A stretch of DNA of 33,444 nt, from positions 1-33,444 of the forward strand of contig JAIPJH010000026.1 in NCBI GenBank assembly GCA_021734245.1. Direction: 5' to 3'. Within the stretch, counting starts at the first letter, position 1. Each line of letters begins with the position of its first letter. Shown piece after piece: positions 1-8,771 of the stretch. The DNA comes from Candidatus Cloacimonadota bacterium (lineage in GTDB: Bacteria > Cloacimonadota > Cloacimonadia > Cloacimonadales > TCS61). The notes below the pieces were generated by a model that searched no databases, was not told the origin of the DNA, and saw only the letters and a list, made by a program, of their open reading frames with translations. Position numbers and translations under genes: made by a program.

Positions 1-439
1 TTTGCTCTGGAAAGATACTGCCGTTATTGTAGAAAACCTCATCTTTTACAAATCCTGATCGATTGGGCTGACTTTCGCTCTGCAGTTCCTGTTGGGGATA
101 AACTATTATATTCGAGATGATCTCTTCATCGTAATCTATAATTTCTACAGTTGTTCTGCCGGTATTGGAGATTGCCACCAGGCGGCTGAAACAGGGCAGG
201 TCTGGTTTGCCGACTTCCAGAATCTCGCCCTCGCCAGCATAGCTTAGCTTGGTATATTCAGTTCCTGATTCAGTTACAGTTTCAAATTCATAACCTGGTA
301 AATTAAACTCAACTTCCGTGTTCTCTAAACCAAACGATGTGGAGACAAAAATATCCTGGTTGCTTTTAACTTCCACCCAATCCGACGAGAGAGTCATAAA
401 TCCAAATACTAAAATTACAAGTAAAAATATTTTCTTCAT
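1..439 (-). CDS. Gingipain-like (peptidase C25) secreted protein, N-terminal part only
   Basis: The frame opens at an ATG at 439 and stays open to the left edge, so only the first 146 codons are visible. The product begins MKKIFLLVILVFGFMTLSSD, a classic signal peptide. It then shows the pattern of the C25 (gingipain) N-terminal propeptide: VGKPDLPCFSRLVAISNTG, then a VEIIDYDEE segment, then VYPQQELQSES and a FVKDEVFY block. In that family the propeptide is followed by a caspase-like Cys protease domain and often a C-terminal sorting domain; neither is inside this window. It would be an exported or surface protein, next to another secreted protease on the same strand. The propeptide call is from recognised pattern, not a search; a non-peptidase protein reusing this domain cannot be excluded. 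Confidence 0.7.
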   Translation of the reverse strand, partial: MKKIFLLVILVFGFMTLSSDWVEVKSNQDIFVSTSFGLENTEVEFNLPGYEFETVTESGTEYTKLSYAGEGEILEVGKPDLPCFSRLVAISNTGRTTVEIIDYDEEIISNIIVYPQQELQSESQPNRSGFVKDEVFYNNGSIFPEQ

Positions 440-532
440 TCAATTCCTTCCTTTACACTATTTATTATTTACTTAATGTTAAGCAAATAACATTCCATGT
501 TGTGTTTCTTTTAACAGGGATATCTTGTAAAG

Positions 533-567
533 AAAAAACCTTCCAAACTGACGTCTGGAAGGTTTTT
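533..567 (-). terminator. Rho-independent terminator of the C1 protease gene
   Basis: A 12-bp perfect stem (AAAAACCTTCCA at 534-545 with TGGAAGGTTTTT at 556-567) closes a 10-nt loop and, read on the minus strand, ends in a run of six T. It begins 23 bases after the stop codon of the minus-strand protease gene at 591 and lies before the next minus-strand gene, which starts at 439. Confidence 0.85.
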
Positions 568-590
568 ATCGTTTATTTCCTGATTATTTT

Positions 591-2753
591 CTATTTCATC
601 AAAACCAGTTTCTTAACGTTTGAAACATAACCCGATTCAGATTTTGCATTGAATCTGGCAAAATAAATTCCACTGGAAACTATTCTATTATTAGAATCTT
701 TCCCGTTCCAAATTACCTGTTGCAAGCCAGCGTTTTGTTCTTCATCTAATAATGTTGTGATCTTTTGACCTTTCTGATTGTAAATATCGATAGAAACAAG
801 GCTTTTTTGTTTCAAACTGTAACTGATCGTTGTGGTGGGATTAAATGGGTTGGGATAGATTTCTCGAAGTTCTGTATTTACTGGTATTAGATTTCCAGCA
901 GCATCCGTGTGTTCCACGACTGCAATATTGGATGGATCCGATTGATGATCGCCGGAATAGAGCGCTGTGACGTAATATTCATAGGTACCGGCAGGTACGT
1001 TGATGTCTACATAAAAAGTTGTTGTTGTTGTATTCAACTCTGCTCCATCCCTATAAACAATATATTCTATAAATTCTCTACTTTGTGCTGGCGGCTGCCA
1101 TAAAAGAGCAATATTATTTCCCTGAGAATTCGCAGTTAAATTTTGCGGAGCAGCAAGAACCAGATCGACAGTAATACTTGGAGATGGATCTGATTCACCC
1201 TGATCGTAAACAGCAACAACATAATATGTATACGAACCATTTCCCAGTTCTGCATCTGTATATGCTGTAGTCGGGAACGGAACATTACTTACTTCTGCAA
1301 TCATCTCATCATTTCTGTAAACTTTATAACTCAGAAGTTCACGATCTCCAGGATCCCAGGTAAGATAAATGCTGTTACCATCAATGACTTCGCCCTGTAG
1401 ATTGGCAGGAGGAACAATACCACCGCTTCCTGTTGCTGTGAGTGCTTTGATGCAGAAATTACCCGTATTTTGAAATCCTGAGGGATCATTATAATCATAG
1501 AAATCGAACCAGTCGTTTCCACTTTTGTAATAGCTTTCTCCCGGATTGGCAGAAGATTCCACGATCGTGCGATAATCCGCTCCCAATAAAACGGGAACAT
1601 CTGAAGTTCTATCGTAGGGATGACCGCCTTGAGATAATGATAAATAAACATAGAAATCATCTCCGGCATTTAGTGGAACAACTGTATCCAGATCTACAGT
1701 GTGCAGTCCGGCATGTTCATAGTTTCCGCTTTTACTGGAAAGTTCATTACTGAGAACTGTACCGTCAAAATCAGCATAAATTTTCACTGTGAAATCTACA
1801 TTATCTACAGCAGTAAAAAAATTAACTGAGTTTATTGTTTCATTATCTTCGGCAGTAAATGCATTGAAAGCCTCAGTTGCAACTGTAAGTGTATCGCGCC
1901 AGCCATGATAATCATGATAATAAATTTTATCGTAAGACATCGGTTCCACGTTTTGGAAGGAAATTGCGCCCATTTCGATATTGCGGCAACTGTGTTTATC
2001 GTAATACGAAATCCAGAAATAACCTCCATTACCCCAATTTGCTCCCCAGCTGTTTCGCACCAGCCAGGCTCCGGGCTGTGGAGCTTGTGTTACATGAGAA
2101 TCGTCCCAGCCGATAATTGAAACGGCATGATTTGGCTCCAGATTGCTGGTTGGCGGTTGATAGTGATTATAGTTGCTGATAAAAGAGTTATCATAACACA
2201 TGCAGGTTCCCAGAATTCCATAATCTATAATTATCTGTTTTATAACATCGATATTGGATAGATCATCTTCCAACCTGAACCATTCCACATCGCGTGGATA
2301 ATAATAATGATAATCCGGCATCCAGCGGTTGGGAGCTGTAGCATTGCCGGTATAAGGTGCATCGATTTCTCGAATTGCGCCTTCTCCTCGAGAGAGATAA
2401 GCCGTAGTAACTCGATAATCACCTCCCATGTGAACTTCCAGACCGCTGCCTGTTGGCGGATCGATATCGTCGTTATTGTGCTGATTGAATCCATTCCACC
2501 AATCCAGATGACGCTCTGCCAGATTTGGTTCTCCGGTTTCTCCTGCAGATGTCCAGGCACCGGTCATCAATAGATTCCCTTCCATAGAAGCAAAAGCACC
2601 GAACGCCCAGCAAGTTCCGTATTGTCCTTGATTGCGCACATCAGGAACAAAATTTTCGCCATTAACATCTCGCAGATCATATTGGGCTGGAGGATCTGCT
2701 AAAAGGATCGTCGATAAACAAACTAAAATAATTATTAAAATCAAATTCTTCAT
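591..2753 (-). CDS. Secreted C1 papain-like cysteine protease with lectin-like, FN3 and C-terminal sorting domains
   Basis: 720 residues. A signal peptide (about 1-19) is followed directly by a mature C1-family catalytic domain: QYDLRD, then the oxyanion Gln42 and catalytic Cys48 in GQYGTCWAF, His209 in [11 protein letters not shown] and Asn234 in [10 protein letters not shown]. All key residues are present, so it should be active. There is no long inhibitory prodomain. Residues about 273-437 ([12 protein letters not shown] onward) look like the lectin-like domain often found behind such proteases. Two fibronectin type III domains follow (about 447-530 and 535-615). The C-terminus (632-720) begins [16 protein letters not shown] and folds as a FlgD-like/type-IX-style sorting domain. 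The start is backed by AAGGAAG seven bases upstream. Likely role: extracellular protein degradation. A terminator follows the gene. Confidence 0.9.
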   Translation of the reverse strand: MKNLILIIILVCLSTILLADPPAQYDLRDVNGENFVPDVRNQGQYGTCWAFGAFASMEGNLLMTGAWTSAGETGEPNLAERHLDWWNGFNQHNNDDIDPPTGSGLEVHMGGDYRVTTAYLSRGEGAIREIDAPYTGNATAPNRWMPDYHYYYPRDVEWFRLEDDLSNIDVIKQIIIDYGILGTCMCYDNSFISNYNHYQPPTSNLEPNHAVSIIGWDDSHVTQAPQPGAWLVRNSWGANWGNGGYFWISYYDKHSCRNIEMGAISFQNVEPMSYDKIYYHDYHGWRDTLTVATEAFNAFTAEDNETINSVNFFTAVDNVDFTVKIYADFDGTVLSNELSSKSGNYEHAGLHTVDLDTVVPLNAGDDFYVYLSLSQGGHPYDRTSDVPVLLGADYRTIVESSANPGESYYKSGNDWFDFYDYNDPSGFQNTGNFCIKALTATGSGGIVPPANLQGEVIDGNSIYLTWDPGDRELLSYKVYRNDEMIAEVSNVPFPTTAYTDAELGNGSYTYYVVAVYDQGESDPSPSITVDLVLAAPQNLTANSQGNNIALLWQPPAQSREFIEYIVYRDGAELNTTTTTFYVDINVPAGTYEYYVTALYSGDHQSDPSNIAVVEHTDAAGNLIPVNTELREIYPNPFNPTTTISYSLKQKSLVSIDIYNQKGQKITTLLDEEQNAGLQQVIWNGKDSNNRIVSSGIYFARFNAKSESGYVSNVKKLVLMK

Positions 2754-3130
2754 ACACTTACTTCCTTTTTGTATTTATTCTCTACTTATGCATTATCTAT
2801 TCCATTATTTACATTTGAACCATTTGAAGAAAGTCACAAATTTTGTCAAAATTAAAAGCAATCCGGAAATTTGGTTGGACTTCTCGTCCCGAGGAGTTCG
2901 TATTTTTTCTTGTTTTCGTCCCGAAAATCAGCACTCAATTCATCTCAGATCGAGACGAATGAACCAACAATTTTAAGATTGGGAATAAACTTATTGTGAA
3001 AGAAACCTTGGCATGATTAATGTAAAACGATCACCCTGATCGTTGTTGTTTTACTGTTGAAAGAAAGCTTAATAAACCTTGAAAGCGTTAAGCAAGAAGA
3101 AATTTCGTAAGAAGCGTTTTCAAGGTTAAC
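2754..3130. other. Non-coding gap with hairpins between two secreted-protein genes
   Basis: No credible gene was found here; a plus-strand frame entering from 2632 overlaps the protease signal-peptide region and lacks family features. The gap holds two inverted repeats: AACGATCA/TGATCGTT with a 3-nt loop (3026-3044), and AACCTTGAAA (3075-3084) pairing with TTTCAAGGTT (3118-3127) across 33 nt. TCGTCCCGA occurs twice near 2888 and 2919. The region must also hold the promoter of the protease gene, which I could not place. Confidence 0.5.
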
Positions 3131-3159
3131 AAAAAAAGGGGAAAGCCGAAACTTTCCCC
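3131..3159 (-). terminator. Rho-independent terminator of the TonB-dependent receptor gene
   Basis: GGGGAAAG (3138-3145) and CTTTCCCC (3152-3159) form an 8-bp stem with a 6-nt loop. On the minus strand this is followed by seven T. It sits 24 bases after the receptor stop codon. Confidence 0.85.
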
Positions 3160-3183
3160 AATTTATCTTATGTGTAAATTAGA

Positions 3184-5889
3184 TTAGAATGATAATGACA
3201 ATCCAGCATTGAAGGTTCTGGGCAGACCAAAGAAGACTTCTGCAGAACTTCCACTATGTGGATAATGTGGAGGTGAACCCCAATCAGCCCAGGCATTGTA
3301 AGCACTGTTATCCACAGCTTCCAGAACATAAACATCATCCAATAAATTGAAGATATGTCCATAAGCTTCTACGTCAAATCCTTTCACGATCGTTGGGAGT
3401 TTATAAGATATATGTAAATCCATCACACCGTAAGCAGGAATCTGCCAGCTTTCTTCATCATCATTTGGATCTTGACGACTGAACGGATCCCAGGCAGCAT
3501 AGAAATCATCAAAATATTTATAATTTACATTGATATCAAGACCTGGTACAGGATAAAGTGTTGTTCCAAAGGAAAGCTGAGTTTGAGGAGCATCACCTAC
3601 TTTCAGATCTTTTACGTAGATATTAAGTGTATCTGTGAAACCAGCATCATCTTCATAAACTACATTTTCCAGATCGTTCAAGTATGTCCAATCACCTTTG
3701 GAAAGTGAAAGATCAAATTTTGCCAGTGAAATTGGTTGATATTCAACTTCCATTTCGGCGCCGATGTGTCTGGAATCGATTCCGCTTACAAAAATTTTGA
3801 TTTCATCATTGGGAGTATCTACAGAAAAGCTTTTGGATTGATCGATCCAGTTTGTATAATATAAACCTGTATTAATATTCAGCATTTCATCTAAACCAAC
3901 AAAATTGAATCCTGTTTCCATAGACAAGAATTTTTCATTTTCAGGATCATCAATCAACTCACCTGTCCAGTCATTGATCACTTCATCAAAGATAGGGCAT
4001 TTGTTGATGTAGCCGGCATTTCCATAAACACCAAAGCTATTGCTGATTCTATAACTGGCACCACCTTTGGTTTGATATCCCATAATCCAATCTGTTTCTG
4101 TATACAATTCATCTCCACCTTCCATTACGAAGTGGTCGGTATATTGATACTGAACAGAAGATAAACCTACCATTAAGGAAGCTTTCAGTTTATCTTTTAC
4201 GTATTCACCTTGGGCGTAACCACCAAACCAGCCAACCTTATTGGTATTGTAATAATCAATTTTGTCACCAAGTTCTTTTTCATATTCATCAGCAGTGTCA
4301 AAATCATTGCCATCGAAGAAGAAATAATCTCCACCCAGAAGATCACGAACTTCTCTGAAGTGGTCAATTTCCGCCGTTCTCCAATCAACGCCAACAGAAC
4401 TTTTCAAATTTTCGTTTATCTGATAATAAGCTCTGGAAATTGCACCAATTGTCCATTGCTGGTTTACGCTGTTACGCAGGATACCTGCTGAACCAGTGCT
4501 TAAAGTATCATTTTCAGCAATTGTGGAATTCCAATCAACAACCCTGGATGGTCCTGAATAATCCCAGTTTACACTACCGAAAGTACCGGTACCACCACCT
4601 TTACCACCAGAATAATAAATAATTGAATAAACATCTAATTTTTCATTCAATTTTGTAAACCAGTTAAGATTGATCTGTGGTTTATGATAATAGTTTTCAC
4701 GTTCGTTGAGGAAATTTGGTGAAAATCTGTCATGAAGATCACCATTCCACCATTGTTTTCCACTATAATTAGGATCTACAGTGTTCCAATTTTCATTGTA
4801 GAACATACCTGCGTCTGATTCTGGGAAATCAGAAAAATAATCAGCGAGTTCACTATCGGGAACGCCAGAATTATCTTCAGCATAATCATGGTTGTAGGCA
4901 GCCATATTTTGTTTATACAAGTTTTGGCCGTGTCTTTGAGGAGCGCCGGCAGCGTAGAATTCAAGACGGTTATTGTCATTTATTTTGTAGCTTGTAGCAA
5001 GATAGTATGACCAGGCATCAGTCCAGGTTGCATCGATAACGCCGTCTCCAGTTTTGCGGGTAACGTTAAAACTAAAAGCGTATTTATCGTTAACTAAACC
5101 TGAATTTGCAATCAAAGTTTTCTTTTGGAAACCACCGGAGCCATATTCCTGCTTAAATCTAACACCTTTATCCATTTGAGTTGGATCGGTGATCATATTC
5201 ATAGTACCACCAATAGAAGGAACAGCAAGATTGATAGCACTCAAACCTCTCTGAACCTGGATCGATGAAGTAGCATCGCCAAGGCCATCCCAGTTTGACC
5301 AGTAAACCCAGCCATTTTCCATATCGTTAACAGGAACACCATTGATCATAACAGCAACATTTGCCTGATCGAAACCTCTAATGTTAATACGGGCATCACC
5401 AGCTCCGCCACCTTGTCCTGTAGAATACACACTTGGTGTAGTAGTAAGAACAAGAGGAATATCACGAGAACCTAATGTAGAAGTAATTTCTTCTTTATCC
5501 ACATCTGTGTAGGCAATTGGTGTATCTGATTCAGCTCTATCAGATAATACACTGATTCCTTCGATATTAATCGATTCCATTTCCATTTCGAATTTAACAA
5601 TTGTGGTTTCATCCACGTTCACTTCAATCTCTTTGGATTGTTTTCTATAACCCATCATACTTACAGTTATCGTGTGAGTTCCAACTGGTACATTTTTCAA
5701 AGTAAATTGTCCATTCTGTTTGGTGTAAGTACCGGTTTTTGAATCTCCCAGATAAACAGCAACATCGGCTAGCGGATTACCGTTTTCTGCGATAGTTACT
5801 TGTCCTGCAATTGTACCAGTTTGAGCAAAAGCAGCAATTGGTACAAGAAGCAGAATTGACAAAACAGCTAACACAAGCAATCTTTTCAT
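3184..5889 (-). CDS. TonB-dependent outer-membrane receptor with carboxypeptidase-regulatory-like N-domain
   Basis: About 901 residues from the preferred ATG at 5889. An ATG two codons earlier (5895) abuts the Shine-Dalgarno with no spacing, while AAGGAGG sits 6 bases before 5889. A signal peptide ending ...PIAAFAQ leads into a CarboxypepD_reg-like beta domain (about 25-105: GTIAGQVT, then DVAVYLGD, then VPVGTHTITVSMMGYR). A plug domain follows (about 110-240: NIRGFDQANVAVMINGVPVND, cut here to its core). The rest is a 22-strand-type barrel rich in aromatic/Asp/Asn turns, ending in a terminal Phe (LSLSF) as outer-membrane proteins do. It imports a ligand using TonB/ExbBD energy; the substrate cannot be read from sequence. 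No SusD-like lipoprotein lies next to it, so it is not an obvious glycan locus. It is monocistronic, with its own terminator. Confidence 0.9.
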   Translation of the reverse strand: MKRLLVLAVLSILLLVPIAAFAQTGTIAGQVTIAENGNPLADVAVYLGDSKTGTYTKQNGQFTLKNVPVGTHTITVSMMGYRKQSKEIEVNVDETTIVKFEMEMESINIEGISVLSDRAESDTPIAYTDVDKEEITSTLGSRDIPLVLTTTPSVYSTGQGGGAGDARINIRGFDQANVAVMINGVPVNDMENGWVYWSNWDGLGDATSSIQVQRGLSAINLAVPSIGGTMNMITDPTQMDKGVRFKQEYGSGGFQKKTLIANSGLVNDKYAFSFNVTRKTGDGVIDATWTDAWSYYLATSYKINDNNRLEFYAAGAPQRHGQNLYKQNMAAYNHDYAEDNSGVPDSELADYFSDFPESDAGMFYNENWNTVDPNYSGKQWWNGDLHDRFSPNFLNERENYYHKPQINLNWFTKLNEKLDVYSIIYYSGGKGGGTGTFGSVNWDYSGPSRVVDWNSTIAENDTLSTGSAGILRNSVNQQWTIGAISRAYYQINENLKSSVGVDWRTAEIDHFREVRDLLGGDYFFFDGNDFDTADEYEKELGDKIDYYNTNKVGWFGGYAQGEYVKDKLKASLMVGLSSVQYQYTDHFVMEGGDELYTETDWIMGYQTKGGASYRISNSFGVYGNAGYINKCPIFDEVINDWTGELIDDPENEKFLSMETGFNFVGLDEMLNINTGLYYTNWIDQSKSFSVDTPNDEIKIFVSGIDSRHIGAEMEVEYQPISLAKFDLSLSKGDWTYLNDLENVVYEDDAGFTDTLNIYVKDLKVGDAPQTQLSFGTTLYPVPGLDINVNYKYFDDFYAAWDPFSRQDPNDDEESWQIPAYGVMDLHISYKLPTIVKGFDVEAYGHIFNLLDDVYVLEAVDNSAYNAWADWGSPPHYPHSGSSAEVFFGLPRTFNAGLSLSF

Positions 5890-5895
5890 ACACAT

Positions 5896-5902
5896 CCTCC
5901 TT
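5896..5902 (-). promoter_or_regulatory. Strong ribosome binding site that fixes the receptor start
   Basis: Read on the minus strand this is AAGGAGG followed by ATGTGT and then ATG. The first ATG has zero spacing and the second has 6 bases, so initiation at 5889 is favoured. Confidence 0.75.
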
Positions 5903-6008
5903 ATTTTTTGTGTAACTATAGTCTTTTTAATGTTTTACTTTCAGACTAAATAACACATCGGAAAAATTGAGTTTGGAATCTTAGTTGTCAAGAGCAAAAT
6001 ATAATCTT

Positions 6009-6343
6009 GCATCCCCCGAAAATATTCCTTTTCTGGAATCAATAAAAAAAACACTACAATTTCATTTTTTTCAAGCCCATGAATTAATTCAGGGGAAAAA
6101 CAAACAAAGCCTTTTATAGTAACCATTTCAATGGTTTATTATTTGTGCAAACGGTTGAAACCGTTGTCCGACATATTTCTCGCATCAATATTCCCACGAA
6201 TGACCCGGTGAAATTGAATTGATTTCACAGGTTAAAAATTCGTGGTCTTTACTGGATATGTTTTTGACAGGAAAAATAGCTATAATTTCATTTATTACAA
6301 TAAATTAGGGTTACACTCTCCAAATTTTTCGGGGGGGGGATGC
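6009..6343. repeat. Palindrome-rich element bounded by inverted repeats, MITE-like
   Basis: The left boundary GCATCCCCCGAAAA (6009-6022) is the inverse of the right boundary TTTTC-G9-ATGC (6326-6343), apart from the length of the G/C run. Between them lies a chain of hairpins: CCC-A-TGAATTAATTCA-GGGG (6076-6095, core perfect), AACCATTTCAATGGTT (6121-6136), AACGGTTGAAACCGTT (6150-6165), and a two-part stem CCACGAAT/ATTCGTGG (6194-6201, 6238-6245) enclosing GTGAAAT/ATTTCAC. No protein-coding signal was found; a 61-codon minus-strand frame here runs through the palindromes and has no ribosome site. It is probably a non-autonomous repeat element or decayed repeat cluster. A target-site duplication was not evident. 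Confidence 0.5.
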
Positions 6344-6416
6344 GTGAAAAATATTATATAGAAAATGAATATTTACTAATCATTATTTAAAATTCTATTA
6401 ATGAATTGTTATTCAA

Positions 6417-7220
6417 TTATTTAAGTAAAGCTTCTTTTTCCAGAAGGAATCTTTCGTTCTCGCTCAGATCTCTTTTATACTGGTAGATTGTCTTGATCCA
6501 TTCACCGTAAACTGGATTTGGCAAAACAATAAATTTTCTCCCAAATTCAGTTTTTAAACTATCGGCAAGAAATGCTCTTTGTTCTATAGTTTTTTGTCGG
6601 AAGACATCAGAAAAATCTATCAAATTATCACCAATAAATAGTGCAATATGGAAATTCTCTGAAACCATATTTCTCCTTGGTTGTTTGCTGGAAGTTGTTG
6701 TCCTCATGAAAAGGTGTTCTTTATCTGCAAATGGTAAATTCAATTCCTTAAGATTTTTCAGCGTTCCATCAAAGTGTTTATCTTCATCTCTATTCGTAAT
6801 ATAGAAAATTTCTACATCATTCTTATTGGCATAATTCAAGAATTCCAATGCTCCCGGTACAAGTCTGGAATTATTGTTTTCGTTCCACTCTGCAAAATGT
6901 TTGGAATAACTTTTATTCTCCAAAATCGATAAAATTTCAAACTCCATATTATCCAAAACCGTTTCATCCAGATCGACAACAACCGCCAAAGGTTTGGGAA
7001 ATGTTTTCTGCAGAGCAACTGACAATCTGAAAGTAGCCAGATTATAAGCCTGGTAAGCCAGAGCTTTATATTCTGCAGAGGTTTTCTGCCAGAGAACGGG
7101 ATATAAAATTTCCTGATTATAAAATTTAATCGTTTCTGCTTTTTTTGTTTGGATCGCATCCTGTGAAAATAAACAAAATACAACCAGTAAAATCAATGAT
7201 ATCAGATATAATCTATTCAT
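6417..7220 (-). CDS. Exported acid phosphatase / 5'-nucleotidase, e(P4) (HAD class B-C) family
   Basis: 267 residues from the ATG at 7220. The frame extends upstream to 7271, but AGGAGG sits 6 bases before 7220 and the reading overlaps the kinase stop, so the longer form is rejected. An N-terminal hydrophobic signal (MNRLYLISLILLVVFCLFS) exports it; the Cys inside lacks a good lipobox. HAD motifs are complete: motif I VVDLDETVLDN (Asp83 nucleophile, Asp85), motif II YITNRDE (Thr142), motif IV FIGDNLIDFSD (Asp198, Asp202). Family members dephosphorylate nucleotides such as NMN or 5'-nucleotides in the periplasm so that the nucleoside can be taken up. Start and kinase stop overlap by 8 bases, so the pair is translationally coupled. 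Confidence 0.87.
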   Translation of the reverse strand: MNRLYLISLILLVVFCLFSQDAIQTKKAETIKFYNQEILYPVLWQKTSAEYKALAYQAYNLATFRLSVALQKTFPKPLAVVVDLDETVLDNMEFEILSILENKSYSKHFAEWNENNNSRLVPGALEFLNYANKNDVEIFYITNRDEDKHFDGTLKNLKELNLPFADKEHLFMRTTTSSKQPRRNMVSENFHIALFIGDNLIDFSDVFRQKTIEQRAFLADSLKTEFGRKFIVLPNPVYGEWIKTIYQYKRDLSENERFLLEKEALLK

Positions 7221-8625
7221 TATAATCCTCCTGAAAAATTCTGTGAATTCCATCAAAAATATAGCCGACATGAATGCGGTTGGTAAAATCCAGTTTTTCT
7301 ACATCGATCTCCATAACTTTGCCTTTATGAAATCCAAATCTTGTTACATCAGTGGAATAAGTTCGATAATATTTATTCAAGGATTCTATCTCATTTTTGT
7401 TCCAACCACCGGCGATTTCCATTTCTCTGCCCCGCTGCTGAATTCTACTCCAGGCCAGATCACTTCTACCGTTCAATAAGATCAGAAGATCGGCGGGAGG
7501 AATTTCGTTGCAAACCGCTTTGAATCTTGCTGTAAGATCATCCAGCTGGTTTGCCGTAAGATAACCATCTTCATGAAATTGGTAGCAGAAAACCAGCAGG
7601 TCTTCCGGCAGAGAGCGATCCATTACAAAGCTTTCCTGCTTTGCCTTTCCTTTTAGTTGGAGTTCTTTTCGCATTTTCAAAAAGTGGAGCTGAAGATCGT
7701 AACAAAAAGTTTGTTTATCTGCCAGGAATTTTTCCAGAAGCGGATTTTTCTCCGGATTTTCGTACAAACCATTTATCTTAAGACTTCTCTGCATAATTGC
7801 AGCCAGAGTTGATTTTCCCAGCCCCACATTTCCGGCAACCGCAATAAGTTTAGGATTTTCCTGGAGATATTTTTCCAATTTACTTTCAGCATCGATGGCT
7901 TTCAAAGTGGCTGCCGTTTCCGGCAATGTTACCCATTTACTGATGCCGGGAGTCGTTACGCGCAAGTTCAGATTTTTTATCTCTTCCACTATTTTCTGGA
8001 TCGTATTTTTTAAATATTTTGGCAGAGGTGTATCTATATTGGCATCGATCACCAAAACCGGGCATTTTACATGACGATTGATAAAAAGATCGTAGAGTTC
8101 ATTTAGTTGTGACAGATATTTGGGAGGAATGGATGCTTCACTTTCTCTACCGCGTTCTTTAATTCGTGCCAGAAGGGTTTCCACATCCGCTTTCAAATAA
8201 ACCATCAAATCAGGTTCTGGAATTTTGGAAGTCATCAGATTGTAATTGCGTTGATAAGCCAGGAATTCTTCTTCGGTCATATTTCCCAATATTTTCTGAG
8301 CCATACCAAAAATATGATAATCTTCGGGAAGTGTACGATCTTCCAGAATAATGCCTTTGCAACCTTCTATCTGACGTTGCCTATCCAAGCGACCATTAAA
8401 AAATTCAATTTGTGCCATGAAAGCATTTCCCGCCGGATCTTCATAAAATGCATCCAGCACTTTGGGATTGAATTTTTCCTGAAATGCATAAACTTTTTCT
8501 TCTCCCGTTTTATCGGGTATCGTAGATAAAAGCAGATCACAAAGCGGTGTTTGCGAGGCAGCTTCCACTATAGTTGATTTTCCCACTCCGATATTTCCGA
8601 CAATTCCAATTCTGAGATGTTCCAT
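7213..8625 (-). CDS. Tandem deoxynucleoside kinase fusion (two dNK domains)
   Basis: 470 residues made of two complete kinase domains of the deoxynucleoside kinase family, each about 210-220 residues. Domain 1 (about 1-220) has P-loop GNIGVGKST (10-18), the EDR signature (95-97) and lid ARIKERGRE (about 153-161). Domain 2 (about 258-470) has P-loop GNVGLGKST (265-273), MDR (335-337) and lid SRIQQRGRE. Each is expected to phosphorylate deoxynucleosides with ATP in the cytoplasm. The halves differ clearly, so they may have different substrates or one may be regulatory. The usual family form is a single-domain homo- or heterodimer. The gene is coupled to the exported phosphatase, which suggests salvage of external deoxynucleotides. 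The start is supported by AAAGGAAG upstream. Confidence 0.88.
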   Translation of the reverse strand: MEHLRIGIVGNIGVGKSTIVEAASQTPLCDLLLSTIPDKTGEEKVYAFQEKFNPKVLDAFYEDPAGNAFMAQIEFFNGRLDRQRQIEGCKGIILEDRTLPEDYHIFGMAQKILGNMTEEEFLAYQRNYNLMTSKIPEPDLMVYLKADVETLLARIKERGRESEASIPPKYLSQLNELYDLFINRHVKCPVLVIDANIDTPLPKYLKNTIQKIVEEIKNLNLRVTTPGISKWVTLPETAATLKAIDAESKLEKYLQENPKLIAVAGNVGLGKSTLAAIMQRSLKINGLYENPEKNPLLEKFLADKQTFCYDLQLHFLKMRKELQLKGKAKQESFVMDRSLPEDLLVFCYQFHEDGYLTANQLDDLTARFKAVCNEIPPADLLILLNGRSDLAWSRIQQRGREMEIAGGWNKNEIESLNKYYRTYSTDVTRFGFHKGKVMEIDVEKLDFTNRIHVGYIFDGIHRIFQEDYNE

Positions 8626-8727
8626 TAATCAGCTTCCTTTCTAATAAAATATTTTCCAAATTCCAGCCTGAAAATCGATTGGGATGCCAAATTGTCAACG
8701 CTAAAGTTCTTTACAAGAAAATGCCCA

Positions 8728-8741
8728 TTTCAAATTTGAAA
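8728..8741. promoter_or_regulatory. 14-bp perfect palindrome in a divergent promoter region
   Basis: TTTCAAATTTGAAA lies in the 146-base gap between the divergently transcribed kinase and queD genes, 31 bases before the queD start. It is a plausible dimeric repressor site, but an AT-rich palindrome of this length can also be chance. Confidence 0.3.
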
Positions 8742-8771
8742 CTGATTTAGGTTTAATATTTTGGAGGAGTT

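Noticed and set aside
2632-2976. 114-codon plus-strand frame
   Set aside because: It begins inside the opposite strand of the well-supported C1 protease and its translation is low-complexity and Ser/Arg-rich without family features.
3010-3030. TTGGCATGATTAATGT as a sigma-54 promoter
   Set aside because: The GG element is present but the GC element at the required spacing is missing.
5941-6126. 61-codon minus-strand frame
   Set aside because: It runs through the palindromes of the repeat element, has no ribosome site and no recognisable product.
6836-7183. 115-codon frame inside the phosphatase gene
   Set aside because: It is an alternate-frame shadow of the HAD phosphatase, whose motifs are complete.
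8626-8771. preQ1 riboswitch before queD
   Set aside because: No H-type pseudoknot pattern or A-rich tail in the right arrangement; the leader is too short and AT-rich to support it.
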